DNA from: Bacillota bacterium
Lineage (GTDB): Bacteria; Bacillota; Clostridia; Peptostreptococcales; Anaerovoracaceae
Reading direction: 5' to 3'
NCBI GenBank assembly: GCA_017405645.1
Contig: JAFQZZ010000022.1
Span: forward strand, 1-64,000
Length of the DNA: 64,000 nt
Part shown: in pieces, positions 34,950 through 42,538 of the stretch
How the letters are laid out: each line of letters opens with the position of its first letter
Numbering within the stretch: the first letter of the stretch is position 1
Program-made: the position numbers and the translations under genes
Notes under the pieces: generated by a model
The model's database searches: none
Told to the model about the DNA's origin: nothing
The model's input: only the letters and a program-made list of their open reading frames with translations

Positions 34950-35741
34950 GTGGATAAAACAAGACGAGCCCTCGTCCGAAGAAGCCGGATATTGGAACAA
35001 ACCATTCAATCGAAGAGCCTTGACCTGGCCAAAGCGCCGGATGGTACCTTGCGAATTGATCAAAGCAGTGGGATTCCCAGGTTTTATCTTCGTTTGAATC
35101 CCAAAGACACCACCGGAAAGTATATCGCCAGGTCCGCCGGCGAACTCCCCGCCCTGCTGGCTCAGAAAAAATACGATCAGATTGTTTTGAAAACCGCAGA
35201 GAAAGAGCTCCTGGCTCTGCGGGAATATGAAAGAATTCTTCAGGAAAGTGCCATGGAACGCATTTACGAAGGGCTGGATCCCGTTCGAAAGAGCCTGGTC
35301 ACGCCCATCATTCCGACAACCGATGATTTTGTCCGGGACTGGCTGAATGTGTCCTATGAAGGCAAAGCTTTTCCTGAAGATTCGCCCGGATTCTTCACGG
35401 ACAAGGGAGAACTGGTTCGATCCAAGACCGAAGTGATTCTCTCCAATCATTTCGAAAAACACAACATCCCCTACCGTTATGAATATCCGATTGTACTGGA
35501 TGGAATCACTTTTTACCCGGATTACTTCCTCCTGAACGTCCGAACGCGAAAAGAATACATCTGGGACCATTTTGGCATGATGGATGACCCCGCTTATTTG
35601 GAGAACGCCCTGCGAAAAATCGAAATCTACGAGCGAAACGGCATCTTCCCGGGAGACAAACTTATTATCACATTCGAAACCGCCGGGAAGCCATTGGACA
35701 CCCGGATCGTTGATTTGCTGATACGGAAGCACCTGATTTGA
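34950..35741 (+). CDS. PD-(D/E)XK-nuclease-like protein of unknown function, flanked by long direct repeats
   Basis: The 263-residue protein starts with GTG (34950) after AAGGGGTAGG; the next upstream in-frame codon but one is a stop, so no earlier start exists. Residues 1-110 are mainly helical and charged. Residues about 155-245 resemble a restriction-endonuclease-like fold: Glu161 in RSKTE, PYRYEYPIVLDGITFYPDY with Pro190-Asp191, Glu202 in RKEYIWDHFGMMDD, and Lys223 in ALRKIEIYERNG, ending in LIITFETAGKPLD. The classical E-x-K lysine is Ile204 here, so Lys223 may have taken its place. I recall similar uncharacterised proteins in gut clostridia. No transposase, methylase or antitoxin is adjacent. 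Function is unknown. Confidence 0.75.
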   Translation: MDKTRRALVRRSRILEQTIQSKSLDLAKAPDGTLRIDQSSGIPRFYLRLNPKDTTGKYIARSAGELPALLAQKKYDQIVLKTAEKELLALREYERILQESAMERIYEGLDPVRKSLVTPIIPTTDDFVRDWLNVSYEGKAFPEDSPGFFTDKGELVRSKTEVILSNHFEKHNIPYRYEYPIVLDGITFYPDYFLLNVRTRKEYIWDHFGMMDDPAYLENALRKIEIYERNGIFPGDKLIITFETAGKPLDTRIVDLLIRKHLI

Positions 35742-35795
35742 TGAGTCCAAACAGCTCCGGTACGGCGCTGACATCCTCCTCCCAAATCACGGACT

Positions 35796-36153
35796 CCGCC
35801 GTCTTTAAGGGGCGCTTTTACTTTGTAACCGAGTAAAAGCGCTATAATCCGAGCGGCGGGCGGGAAGGACAGTAGAAAATAAATGTGGTTTCCTGAAACA
35901 GTTTTCTATTCTCATTCCCTTCCTCAAAGCCCAAATAGAAAAAACAAGCGAAATCCAAGTTTCTTATCCTATACCTAATAGGATAAGGCCGCGTTGATTG
36001 GCAAGTTTCGTCCTATTTCTCTTCAGCAAAGATTCATTGGAGAAGTTTTTTCTAGGATATAAACACAAGTTATAAGTGCTTTCATCCTATGCGACCTGCA
36101 AAACCAAATGAAAAACTAGGATAAAAACAGCTCAAGGTCTGATTCTATCCTAG
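35796..36153. repeat. Long structured direct repeat, right copy
   Basis: Second copy of the 34488-34841 repeat. The first hairpin (35811-35843) keeps all twelve pairs although its last base changed from C to T (G-C became G-U). The identical 75-nt core is at 35903-35977. The middle hairpin (35964-35988) loses one pair but keeps ten, and the terminal hairpin is CTAGGATA/TATCCTAG (36116-36153). The 3' third has diverged most, while the TCCTA/TAGGA motifs remain. No gene is visible between 35742 and 36226 apart from this repeat. Confidence 0.9.
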
Positions 36154-36226
36154 TCTTAATAATTATTGCTATGTGGAGTGGATTAACAGTCCCATCGGGA
36201 GCGATGAGCCAACTATCATCTATTCT

Positions 36227-36592
36227 TCAGACTATTTTGTATCCGGCCGCTTCCAGGGCTTTCATTCCGGCATCGAACTGCTCCGCCTTCATCAGCACAT
36301 AGTCCGTGTTGTAAGTGGAGACCGCGAAGATCCCGATGCCGTTTTCCGCCAGGATCCCGGAGATCTTCGATAAAATGCCGATCAGGGAAAAATCCAGCAC
36401 TCCCTGGATCCGGAAGCCCCGCCAGCCGTCTTCCCGCTCCAGCGTGTTTGCCGGCGTGTCTTCCGTCCGGCACACCAGGGAAAACTCCTCGTCTGTCCTC
36501 CCGATGAAATAAAACTCCCGGCTCAGGTCGTAATCCCGCTCCGAGGCCACTTTGCACACCGTCAGGCTGTGCTCCAGTTTTTTCAGTTCCAT
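36227..36592 (-). CDS. ACT domain protein
   Basis: The 121-residue protein contains ACT-type ligand-binding folds. The C-terminal half (GVLDFSLIGILSKISGILAENGIGIFAVSTYNTDYVLM) is a clear ACT signature, usually for sensing amino acids. The N-terminal half (HSLTVCKVASERDYDLSREFYFIGRTDEEFSLVC) resembles the CASTOR/ACT_7 class of double ACT proteins. No enzymatic domain is present, so it may be a free-standing sensor. It follows the DUF4298 gene by 16 nt, and ends about 70 nt from the right repeat. Confidence 0.8.
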   Translation of the reverse strand: MELKKLEHSLTVCKVASERDYDLSREFYFIGRTDEEFSLVCRTEDTPANTLEREDGWRGFRIQGVLDFSLIGILSKISGILAENGIGIFAVSTYNTDYVLMKAEQFDAGMKALEAAGYKIV

Positions 36593-36608
36593 GCGCTTCT
36601 CCTTTCTC

Positions 36609-36908
36609 TTACCGCAGGTATTCCGCCGCGGCTTCCGCCATCTGCCGGGCCAGTTCCCGCTCGTCCGTCAGCACGTCGTAGATCAGGTCCTCGGACAGCA
36701 CGCCCCGGCGCAGATCCCCGGGGAACTTCCCGGCCGCATCGTCTTCCCGGTCCCGGTACCATTCCTCGCTGCCGTAATAGCTCTCCAGCTTACGGATCTT
36801 CGCCCGGACCAGCCGGTAGGCCTCCAGGCTCTGTTCCAGGTCGTCCAGCACCTCCCGGGAGTCGTTCAGCAGCTCTTCCATTTTCGTGATTCGTTTGATC
36901 GGATCCAT
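36609..36908 (-). CDS. DUF4298 family small protein
   Basis: From ATG 36908 the protein has 99 residues, is highly charged and predicted to be helical (MDPIKRITKMEELLNDSREVLDDL...LESYYGSEEWYRDREDDAAG). The YYGSxEWYxDxE motif is the mark of DUF4298, a family of unknown function in Firmicutes. AGGAGAAGAAT precedes the ATG and a TATAAT lies about 40 nt upstream, which argues against the longer frame to 37007. It is the first gene of a pair with the ACT protein. Confidence 0.8.
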   Translation of the reverse strand: MDPIKRITKMEELLNDSREVLDDLEQSLEAYRLVRAKIRKLESYYGSEEWYRDREDDAAGKFPGDLRRGVLSEDLIYDVLTDERELARQMAEAAAEYLR

Positions 36909-37091
36909 ATTCTTCTCCTCTTTTCTTACCCCTGTCCGCTCGGTTTTATTATATCCGCCCCTCCCATCGACGGCAAGGGCCTTTCTTTTTCCTCTCCTTT
37001 TCCGCATAAACGAACAAAAACCGCGGTCATCCGCTCTTTTTTATGATATAATCAAGTATAATCATCCTATTTGAAGGAAAGGAGGATCGGC

Positions 37092-37832
37092 ATGAACTGG
37101 AATATCGCGATAGCGGACGACCTGGAAAACGACCGGCTGCGGCTGGAACGGGACGTCCGAAAATGGTTTGACGACCAGGAGGAAAGTGTGTCGGTCCTTT
37201 GCTGTCCGGATGGGGAATCCCTGCTGGGCCAGACCACCCGGGGGACGTTTCACCTGGCGTTTCTGGACATCCAGATGGGTCCGGACCGAATGGACGGGAT
37301 CGAACTGGCCCGGCGGATAAGGGAAATCGATTCCCAGCTGCTGGTGGTGTTTCTGACAACTTCGAAGGAATATGCGTTTGACGCCTTCCCGATCCATCCC
37401 TTTGATTATCTGATCAAGCCCTATAATGAAAAGACACTGGACCGGGTCCTGACAGAGGCCATGCGGGTCCTGTCGGACAAGGAACCGGAGATCACCGTTC
37501 GGATCGCCCGGGCGGACTACCGCATCCCCATGGGGAAGATCATTTCCGCCCTTTCCCAGGGCCATACCGTGGAGATCCGGACCACCGACGGGGAACTTCT
37601 GAAGAGCAGCATGACCTTTGCGGAGATCGAAGCCCAGCTGACTGCAGACCCGCGATTCCTGACCTGCAACCGGGGCATTCTGGTGAACATGGACCACGTG
37701 CTTTCCCTGACAGAGGATTCCATGCAGATGTCCGACGGTAAAATGTATCCCATGCGGACCCGGGGACGGGCAGAGCTGATCACGGCCTTTTCCCAGTATC
37801 AGATCTCCCGGATGAAGCGAGGTGTGAGATGA
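37092..37832 (+). CDS. LytTR-family response regulator (AgrA-like)
   Basis: The 246-residue protein starts MNWNIAIADDLENDRLRLERDV, a receiver domain with the acidic pair at residues 9-10, the phospho-acceptor Asp in HLAFLDIQMG (about 60) and Lys in LIKPYNEKT. The C-terminal half (about 140-245) is a LytTR DNA-binding domain (SQGHTVEIRTTDGELLKSSMTFAEIEAQL...FLTCNRGILVNMDHV). ATG 37092 follows AGGAAAGGAGGATCGGC, and an extended -10 TGATATAAT lies at 37047-37052. The kinase gene overlaps by 4 nt, so the pair is translationally coupled. Confidence 0.92.
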   Translation: MNWNIAIADDLENDRLRLERDVRKWFDDQEESVSVLCCPDGESLLGQTTRGTFHLAFLDIQMGPDRMDGIELARRIREIDSQLLVVFLTTSKEYAFDAFPIHPFDYLIKPYNEKTLDRVLTEAMRVLSDKEPEITVRIARADYRIPMGKIISALSQGHTVEIRTTDGELLKSSMTFAEIEAQLTADPRFLTCNRGILVNMDHVLSLTEDSMQMSDGKMYPMRTRGRAELITAFSQYQISRMKRGVR

Positions 37833-39142
37833 ACGAACTCTTTTTACGTCACTTTCTGGAGTCGGCCATCGTACTGCCCGCCGCGGGTTATGCCCTGCTG
37901 CCGGTCTGGGACCACCTCCGTTATTCCAAGAAAACAGTCCTCGGGATCATGCTGCTGCTGGCCCTGGCTTACATGGTCATCCAGTCCCTGGTGAGCGTCT
38001 GGAATTATTCCGTCGGGGAATACCTGATGCTCCCGGCTCTGTTGATATTCTATATTGTTTATCATGTCGTCGTGGATCTTTCCACCGGGAAGAAGCTGTA
38101 CTGCTTCCTGAACTCCTGCATGCTGGCGGAGTTCTGCAACCTGTATACCAACATCCTTCGGGCGCCGGTGGAACAGTACGACAGCAACGGACCCTTCCTG
38201 ATTTCATCCTGCCTGATCTGCTTGGGGCTGACCCTGGTGATCGGGGCGGTATTCTATCATATGCTGACCCACAATCTGCCGGAACTGCTGGTGGAGGACC
38301 GGCTGGATTTCATCTGGCTGTTCCTGTCCGTCATTCCGGCCCTCATGACGGTACTGATGCACTGGGCCACCCCGGCGGATCCGAGCGTCGTGATGTTCGG
38401 ACGGATCCAGCAGGTGGCGCTGGCCCTGCTGATCCTGATCCCGGCCGTGACCCTGCTGCTGCACTACCTGTTCTGGTGGATCACGATGCAGCTGGTGCGA
38501 AGCGCTCAGCTTGAGCAGGAAAACGAACTTCTGCAGATGGAACAGAAACGCCACATGCAGCTCCGTTCCTACATGGATTCGACCCGGGCCCTCCGCCATG
38601 ATTTCCGCCAGCATCTTCTGGTGCTGAGGGAACTGTCCCAGAAGGGGGAAACGGAAAAACTGTCCCGGTACCTGGGGGAACTGACGAGTGACATCGACGT
38701 TCAGCCCACCCGGCTCAGCGCCAATCCGTCCGTGGATGCCGTGGCATCCTGGTACGACGCCGAAGCCAGGAAACAGAACGCCCGCATCCAGTGGGACCTG
38801 AAGCTGCCGCAGGAGCTGCCCGTCAGCGAGTCCGACTACTGCGGGATCCTGGGGAACCTCCTGGAAAACGCCCTCCGGGCCACGTCGAAAGAACCGCCCG
38901 GCAACCGGAAGATCCGGGTGATCTCCCAAATGCTGTCCGGCAAAATGCTGGGGCTGTCGGTGGACAACTCCTTCAGCGGAAAAGTCCGTTTCGACAAAAA
39001 AGGCCTGCCCGTCACCTTCCGGAGAGGGCACGGCGTCGGACTGGCCTCCGTATCCGCCACCGTCCATCATTACAAGGGATCCATGGACATCTCCTGTGAG
39101 AACGGCACCTTTTCGGTGAATATCCTGCTCTATTCCAAATAA
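37829..39142 (+). CDS. Sensor histidine kinase, AgrC-like GHKL type
   Basis: The 437-residue protein has about six transmembrane helices in the first 220 residues, a coiled coil (AQLEQENELLQMEQKRHMQL), the H-box TRALRHDFRQHLLVL with His257, and a GHKL ATPase domain (GILGNLLENALRAT; GHGVGLASVSATVHH). This matches peptide-sensing AgrC/ComD-type kinases paired with LytTR regulators. No agrB-like peptidase or short pheromone gene is seen nearby, so the signal is unknown. A terminator follows at 39157-39187. Confidence 0.92.
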   Translation: MNELFLRHFLESAIVLPAAGYALLPVWDHLRYSKKTVLGIMLLLALAYMVIQSLVSVWNYSVGEYLMLPALLIFYIVYHVVVDLSTGKKLYCFLNSCMLAEFCNLYTNILRAPVEQYDSNGPFLISSCLICLGLTLVIGAVFYHMLTHNLPELLVEDRLDFIWLFLSVIPALMTVLMHWATPADPSVVMFGRIQQVALALLILIPAVTLLLHYLFWWITMQLVRSAQLEQENELLQMEQKRHMQLRSYMDSTRALRHDFRQHLLVLRELSQKGETEKLSRYLGELTSDIDVQPTRLSANPSVDAVASWYDAEARKQNARIQWDLKLPQELPVSESDYCGILGNLLENALRATSKEPPGNRKIRVISQMLSGKMLGLSVDNSFSGKVRFDKKGLPVTFRRGHGVGLASVSATVHHYKGSMDISCENGTFSVNILLYSK

Positions 39143-39156
39143 CAGAGAACATATAA

Positions 39157-39187
39157 AATACCCCGCAGAGCGATTCTGCGGGGTATT
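39157..39187. terminator. Bidirectional terminator between the AgrC-like gene and the feo operon
   Basis: AATACCCCGCAGA/TCTGCGGGGTATT, a perfect 13-bp stem with a 5-nt loop, then TCTTTAT on the plus strand. The convergent FeoB-accessory gene ends at 39191. Confidence 0.9.
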
Positions 39188-39190
39188 TCT

Positions 39191-39373
39191 TTATAGTTTC
39201 ATTTCTTTATGACAGGATCCGGACATCGCGCAGGCCTTGCAGCTGCCGCAGCCGCACACCATGGACCGTCCTCTCCGTTTTTTCCGTATCATGCTGATGA
39301 TGATCCCGGCAACCGCTGCGATCAGCAGGGCGCTGACCAGGATCGTTCCGATGTTCTGGATGATCCAGCTCAT
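39191..39373 (-). CDS. FeoB-associated Cys-rich membrane protein
   Basis: This 60-residue protein has one transmembrane helix (IGTILVSALLIAAVAGIIISMI) and a C-terminal tail with five cysteines: SMVCGCGSCKACAMSGSCHKEMKL. This is the FeoB-associated family found downstream of clostridial feoB, probably playing a FeoC-like accessory or iron-binding role. The start overlaps the feoB stop (ATGA), preceded by AGGAGGCGGTCGC. Confidence 0.9.
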   Translation of the reverse strand: MSWIIQNIGTILVSALLIAAVAGIIISMIRKKRRGRSMVCGCGSCKACAMSGSCHKEMKL

Positions 39374-41853
39374 GCGACCGCCTCCTGTTTCGATACGCCG
39401 CGCCGGGTCGCCTCCTTATAGGGCCGGAAGAGCATGTAAGCCATGAAGGCGACGATCGCAATGGCCACCGCCAGGCCGACGGGGTTCATGCTTCCGGTCA
39501 TAGCGGACCCGATCTGGAAGATGCACAGCGCCACCGCGTAGGCGAACAGGCACTGGTAGCCGATGGCGAACCAGGTCCATCTGGCGGAATTCATTTCTCT
39601 GCGGATGGCGCCGATAGCCGCGAAGCAAGGCGCGCACAGCAGGTTGAACACCAGGAAGGAGAAACCGCTGATGCTGGTGAAGACCATGGCCAGGGTCGCC
39701 CAGACGGACAGGTCTCCGCCGCCGTAGAGGACACCCATGGTGCCGACGATGTTTTCCTTGGCGATCAGGCCGGTGATGGACGCCACCGCCGCCTGCCAGT
39801 TGCCCCAGCCGAGAGGCGTGAAGATCCAGGCAATGGCGTTGCCCACGTTCGCCAGCATGCTCATGCTGATCTGATCCTCCTCCAGCATCGTGAAGGCGCC
39901 GTCCACAAAGCCGAAGCGGCTCAGGAACCACAGCACGATGGTGGAAAGCAGGATGATGGTCCCCGCCTTCTTGATGAAGGACCAGCCACGCTCCCACATG
40001 GATCGCAGGACGTTACCGAGAGTCGGCATATGATAGGCCGGCAGCTCCATGACAAAGGGCGCCGGTTCCCCGGCGAAGGGCTTCGTCTTCTTGAGCATGA
40101 TGCCCGAGATGATGATGGCCGCCATGCCGATGAAGTAGGCCCCGGTGGAGACCAAGGCCGATCCGCCGAAGATCGCGCCGGCGATCATGGCGATGAAGGG
40201 GATCTTGGCACCGCAGGGGATGAACGTCGTGGTCATGATGGTCATCCGGCGGTCCCGTTCGTTTTCAATGGTCCGGGAGGCCATGACACCCGGGATGCCG
40301 CATCCGGTCCCGATCAGGATCGGAATATAGGATTTGCCGCTCAGGCCGAAACGCCGGAACACCCGGTCCAGCACGAAGGCGATACGTGCCATGTAGCCGC
40401 AGGACTCCAGGAAGGCCAGCAGCAGGAACAATACCAGCATCTGGGGCACAAAGCCCAGGACCGCGCCGACACCGGCGACGATGCCGTCCAGGATCAGGCT
40501 GGTCAGCCATCCGGATGCTCCGACAGCTTCCAGGAGCCGTTCGATCAGCGCCGGGATGCCGGGCACCCATACGCCGAATTCCGACGGGTCATCCGCCTTT
40601 CCTTCGTTGGCGGCAAAGACTTCCGCCGCCGCTTTCACGTCTTCACCCGTGGAGGTGGCTTCTCCCAATTCCAGGGTCTCTTCATCCTCCACTTCATAAG
40701 TAAACGTACTGTCCGCGCTCACCGAATCCGCAAAACCCGCCACGGCCGCCATGGCCGCTTCCGGATCGTAGTCTTCGCTTTCGAAATCCAGCGCTTCCAG
40801 CACCGCGTCATTTCCGTCCGCTTCCGCGGCGCCCGTCAGGACGCCGATGGCTTCCGCGTGTTCTTCATACTGGGAGGTCCCCATGCCGAACAGATGATAG
40901 CCGTCGCCGAAAAGGCCGTCGTTGGCCCAGTCGGTGGAGGCGGCGCCCACCGTCACCATGGCGATGTAGTAGACCAGGAACATGACGATCGCAAAGATCG
41001 GCAGGCCCAGCCACCGGTTGGTGACGATCCGGTCGATCTTGTCCGAGGTGGACAGTTGTTCCTTCATTCGGTTTTTATACACGCCGTCGATGATCTTCCC
41101 GATGTAGACGTAGCGTTCGTTGGTGATGATGGATTCCGCATCATCGTCGTATTCCTCTTCCACGGCCCGGATATCCTTCTCGATGTGGGCCTTTGTTTCC
41201 TCACTGATAGCCAGCTGCTCCAGGACTTTTTCATCCCGTTCGAAGATCTTCACCGCGTACCAGCGCTGTTGCTCTTCCGGCATCTCGTGGATGCAGGCTT
41301 CCTCGATGTGGGCGATGGCGTGTTCCACGGAGCCGTCAAATGGATGCTTCGGGACCGGGCGTTTTTCCGTGGCCGCCCGGACCGCGGCCTCAGCCGCCTC
41401 GGCAACGCCTTTCCCCTTCAGAGCGGAGATCTCCACCACGTCGCATCCCAGCACCCGGGCCAATTCCGCCGTATCGATCTTCACACCGTTCTTTTCCACC
41501 ACGTCCATCATGTTGACCGCCACCACGACGGGGATCCCCAGTTCCAGGAGCTGGGTGGTCAGGTACAGATTCCGCTCCAGGTTGGTGCCGTCCACGATGT
41601 TCAGGATCGCGTCGGGGCGTTCGTTGATCAGATAGTTCCGCGCCACCACTTCCTCCAGGGTATAGGGCGACAGGGAATAGATGCCGGGCAGGTCGGTGAT
41701 GGTCACGTCATTCTGTTTCTTCAGCTTGCCCTCTTTTTTCTCTACCGTCACGCCGGGCCAGTTCCCGACGAATTGATTCGAGCCTGTCAGGGCGTTGAAC
41801 AGGGTGGTTTTGCCACTGTTCGGATTCCCCGCCAGAGCGATTGTCAGTTTCAT
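39370..41853 (-). CDS. feoB: Ferrous iron transporter FeoB with an acidic inserted domain
   Basis: The 827-residue protein begins with the cytosolic G domain (G1 GNPNSGKTTLFNALTG, G3 DLPGIYSLSPY, G4 NMMD) and has the membrane core with the conserved gates GTGCGIPGVMASRTIENERDRRMTIM and CAPCFAAIGAIRREM. It imports Fe(II). Between the first membrane helix (about 290-310) and the next conserved segment (LILDGIVAGVGAVLGFVPQML) is an acidic insertion of roughly 110 residues (about 312-425; SEDYDPEAA, TYEVEDEETLELGE), making it longer than the usual clostridial form. GAGGTAACT precedes the ATG. Expression is probably under the DtxR-type sites. Confidence 0.95.
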   Translation of the reverse strand: MKLTIALAGNPNSGKTTLFNALTGSNQFVGNWPGVTVEKKEGKLKKQNDVTITDLPGIYSLSPYTLEEVVARNYLINERPDAILNIVDGTNLERNLYLTTQLLELGIPVVVAVNMMDVVEKNGVKIDTAELARVLGCDVVEISALKGKGVAEAAEAAVRAATEKRPVPKHPFDGSVEHAIAHIEEACIHEMPEEQQRWYAVKIFERDEKVLEQLAISEETKAHIEKDIRAVEEEYDDDAESIITNERYVYIGKIIDGVYKNRMKEQLSTSDKIDRIVTNRWLGLPIFAIVMFLVYYIAMVTVGAASTDWANDGLFGDGYHLFGMGTSQYEEHAEAIGVLTGAAEADGNDAVLEALDFESEDYDPEAAMAAVAGFADSVSADSTFTYEVEDEETLELGEATSTGEDVKAAAEVFAANEGKADDPSEFGVWVPGIPALIERLLEAVGASGWLTSLILDGIVAGVGAVLGFVPQMLVLFLLLAFLESCGYMARIAFVLDRVFRRFGLSGKSYIPILIGTGCGIPGVMASRTIENERDRRMTIMTTTFIPCGAKIPFIAMIAGAIFGGSALVSTGAYFIGMAAIIISGIMLKKTKPFAGEPAPFVMELPAYHMPTLGNVLRSMWERGWSFIKKAGTIILLSTIVLWFLSRFGFVDGAFTMLEEDQISMSMLANVGNAIAWIFTPLGWGNWQAAVASITGLIAKENIVGTMGVLYGGGDLSVWATLAMVFTSISGFSFLVFNLLCAPCFAAIGAIRREMNSARWTWFAIGYQCLFAYAVALCIFQIGSAMTGSMNPVGLAVAIAIVAFMAYMLFRPYKEATRRGVSKQEAVA

Positions 41854-41870
41854 AGTTACCTCACTTTTCT

Positions 41871-41888
41871 GGTTAGTTTCAACTAACC
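41871..41888. promoter_or_regulatory. DtxR-type palindrome between feoA and feoB
   Basis: GGTTAGTTTCAACTAACC is a perfect 7-4-7 palindrome of the same kind as those upstream of the operon (42392-42460). It lies in the 48-nt gap before feoB. Confidence 0.7.
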
Positions 41889-41901
41889 ATTATCCAAAAA
41901 A

Positions 41902-42123
41902 TTACTCCACTTCGACCATTTCCGCGTCCGCCTTCCGCAGCGAGAGTTCGTACCCCCGTACGGTGACCTCCAGCGGGTCTCCCAGCGGAGCCACCTTGCG
42001 GACCTTGACTTCCACCCCTTTGGTGATGCCCATGTCCATGATCCTGCGCTTGACAGCGCCTTCCCCGTAGAGTTTTTTGACTCTTGCGGATTCGCCGATG
42101 GGGATATCCCTGAGTGTTTTCAT
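41902..42123 (-). CDS. feoA: FeoA domain protein (second copy)
   Basis: From ATG 42123 (AGGAGG six nt upstream) the protein has 73 residues: MKTLRDIPIGESARVKKLYGEG and RRIMDMGITKGVEVKVRKVAPLGDPLEV, the SH3-like FeoA fold including the GDP(L/I)EV end motif. FeoA proteins interact with FeoB. It follows the first feoA by 13 nt and precedes feoB by 48 nt. Confidence 0.93.
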   Translation of the reverse strand: MKTLRDIPIGESARVKKLYGEGAVKRRIMDMGITKGVEVKVRKVAPLGDPLEVTVRGYELSLRKADAEMVEVE

Positions 42124-42136
42124 CTTCATCCTCCTG

Positions 42137-42346
42137 TCATACAAATATTTTCTGCGCCATCTCCTTGCTGACGGCCACACGCGCTTCCTTGATCCGGACG
42201 ATCAGATTGCCGCTCATGGAACTGACCACCGTCACCGTGCTGCCCGGCACAAATCCCAGGTTCTGCAGGTGAGCGCGGACCTCCGCGTTTCCGCCGATCC
42301 GCCGTATAATGTTTTCCTCTCCCAAAGCTGCCAGTGTGAGCGGCAT
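42137..42346 (-). CDS. feoA: FeoA domain protein (first copy)
   Basis: The 69-residue protein has the same SH3-like fold (MPLTLAALGEENIIRRIGG, LQNLGFVPGSTVTVVSSMSGNLIVRIKEARVAVSKEMAQKIFV). It is diverged from the second copy; the GDP motif is replaced by SGN, as in the FeoA variant that often comes first in clostridial feoA-feoA-feoB operons. ACGGAGGGATCAAA precedes the ATG. It is the first gene after the operator array. Confidence 0.9.
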   Translation of the reverse strand: MPLTLAALGEENIIRRIGGNAEVRAHLQNLGFVPGSTVTVVSSMSGNLIVRIKEARVAVSKEMAQKIFV

Positions 42347-42391
42347 TTTGATCCCTCCGTTGAATAGTATTGTTATTTCCCGTCCTCATTC

Positions 42392-42477
42392 GTTAGCTTT
42401 AACTAACTCATGTGCGAAATAGATGGTTAGTAATAACTAACCATATTTAGTTTATACTAACGTTCTGTTGTTGTCAA
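42392..42477 (-). promoter_or_regulatory. feo promoter with three DtxR-type palindromes
   Basis: Minus-strand -35 TTGACA is at 42472-42477, with a -10 (TATAAA or TAAACT) about 15-17 nt downstream. Palindromes: TTAGTTTATACTAA (42447-42460, on the -10), GGTTAGTAATAACTAACC (42425-42442, perfect 7-4-7) and GTTAGCTTTAACTAAC (42392-42407, slightly imperfect). The two nearest sites are 20 nt apart, about two helical turns. The motif resembles known DtxR/IdeR operators (TTAGGTTAGSCTAACCTAA). The regulator gene is not in the window. Confidence 0.75.
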
Positions 42478-42494
42478 TACCCGAACCGTAAAAA

Positions 42495-42517
42495 AGAGGG
42501 TGCGCTCAGCACCCTCT
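42495..42517 (-). terminator. Terminator of the GH3-SLH gene
   Basis: AGAGGGTGC-TGAGC-GCACCCTCT, a perfect 9-bp stem followed by TTTTTA on the minus strand, 22 nt after the stop at 42539. Confidence 0.9.
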
Positions 42518-42538
42518 GCATATCCGGTTTTCCTCTGT

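Noticed and set aside
34893-35774. Minus-strand open frame of 293 codons opposite the nuclease-like gene
   Set aside because: The plus-strand frame has a promoter, ribosome binding site and recognisable nuclease-like motifs; the antisense frame has none.
34488-36153. CRISPR array or TnpB/IscB-type guide RNA locus
   Set aside because: There are only two long imperfect repeats rather than short regular repeats with spacers, and the protein has no RuvC or HNH motifs.
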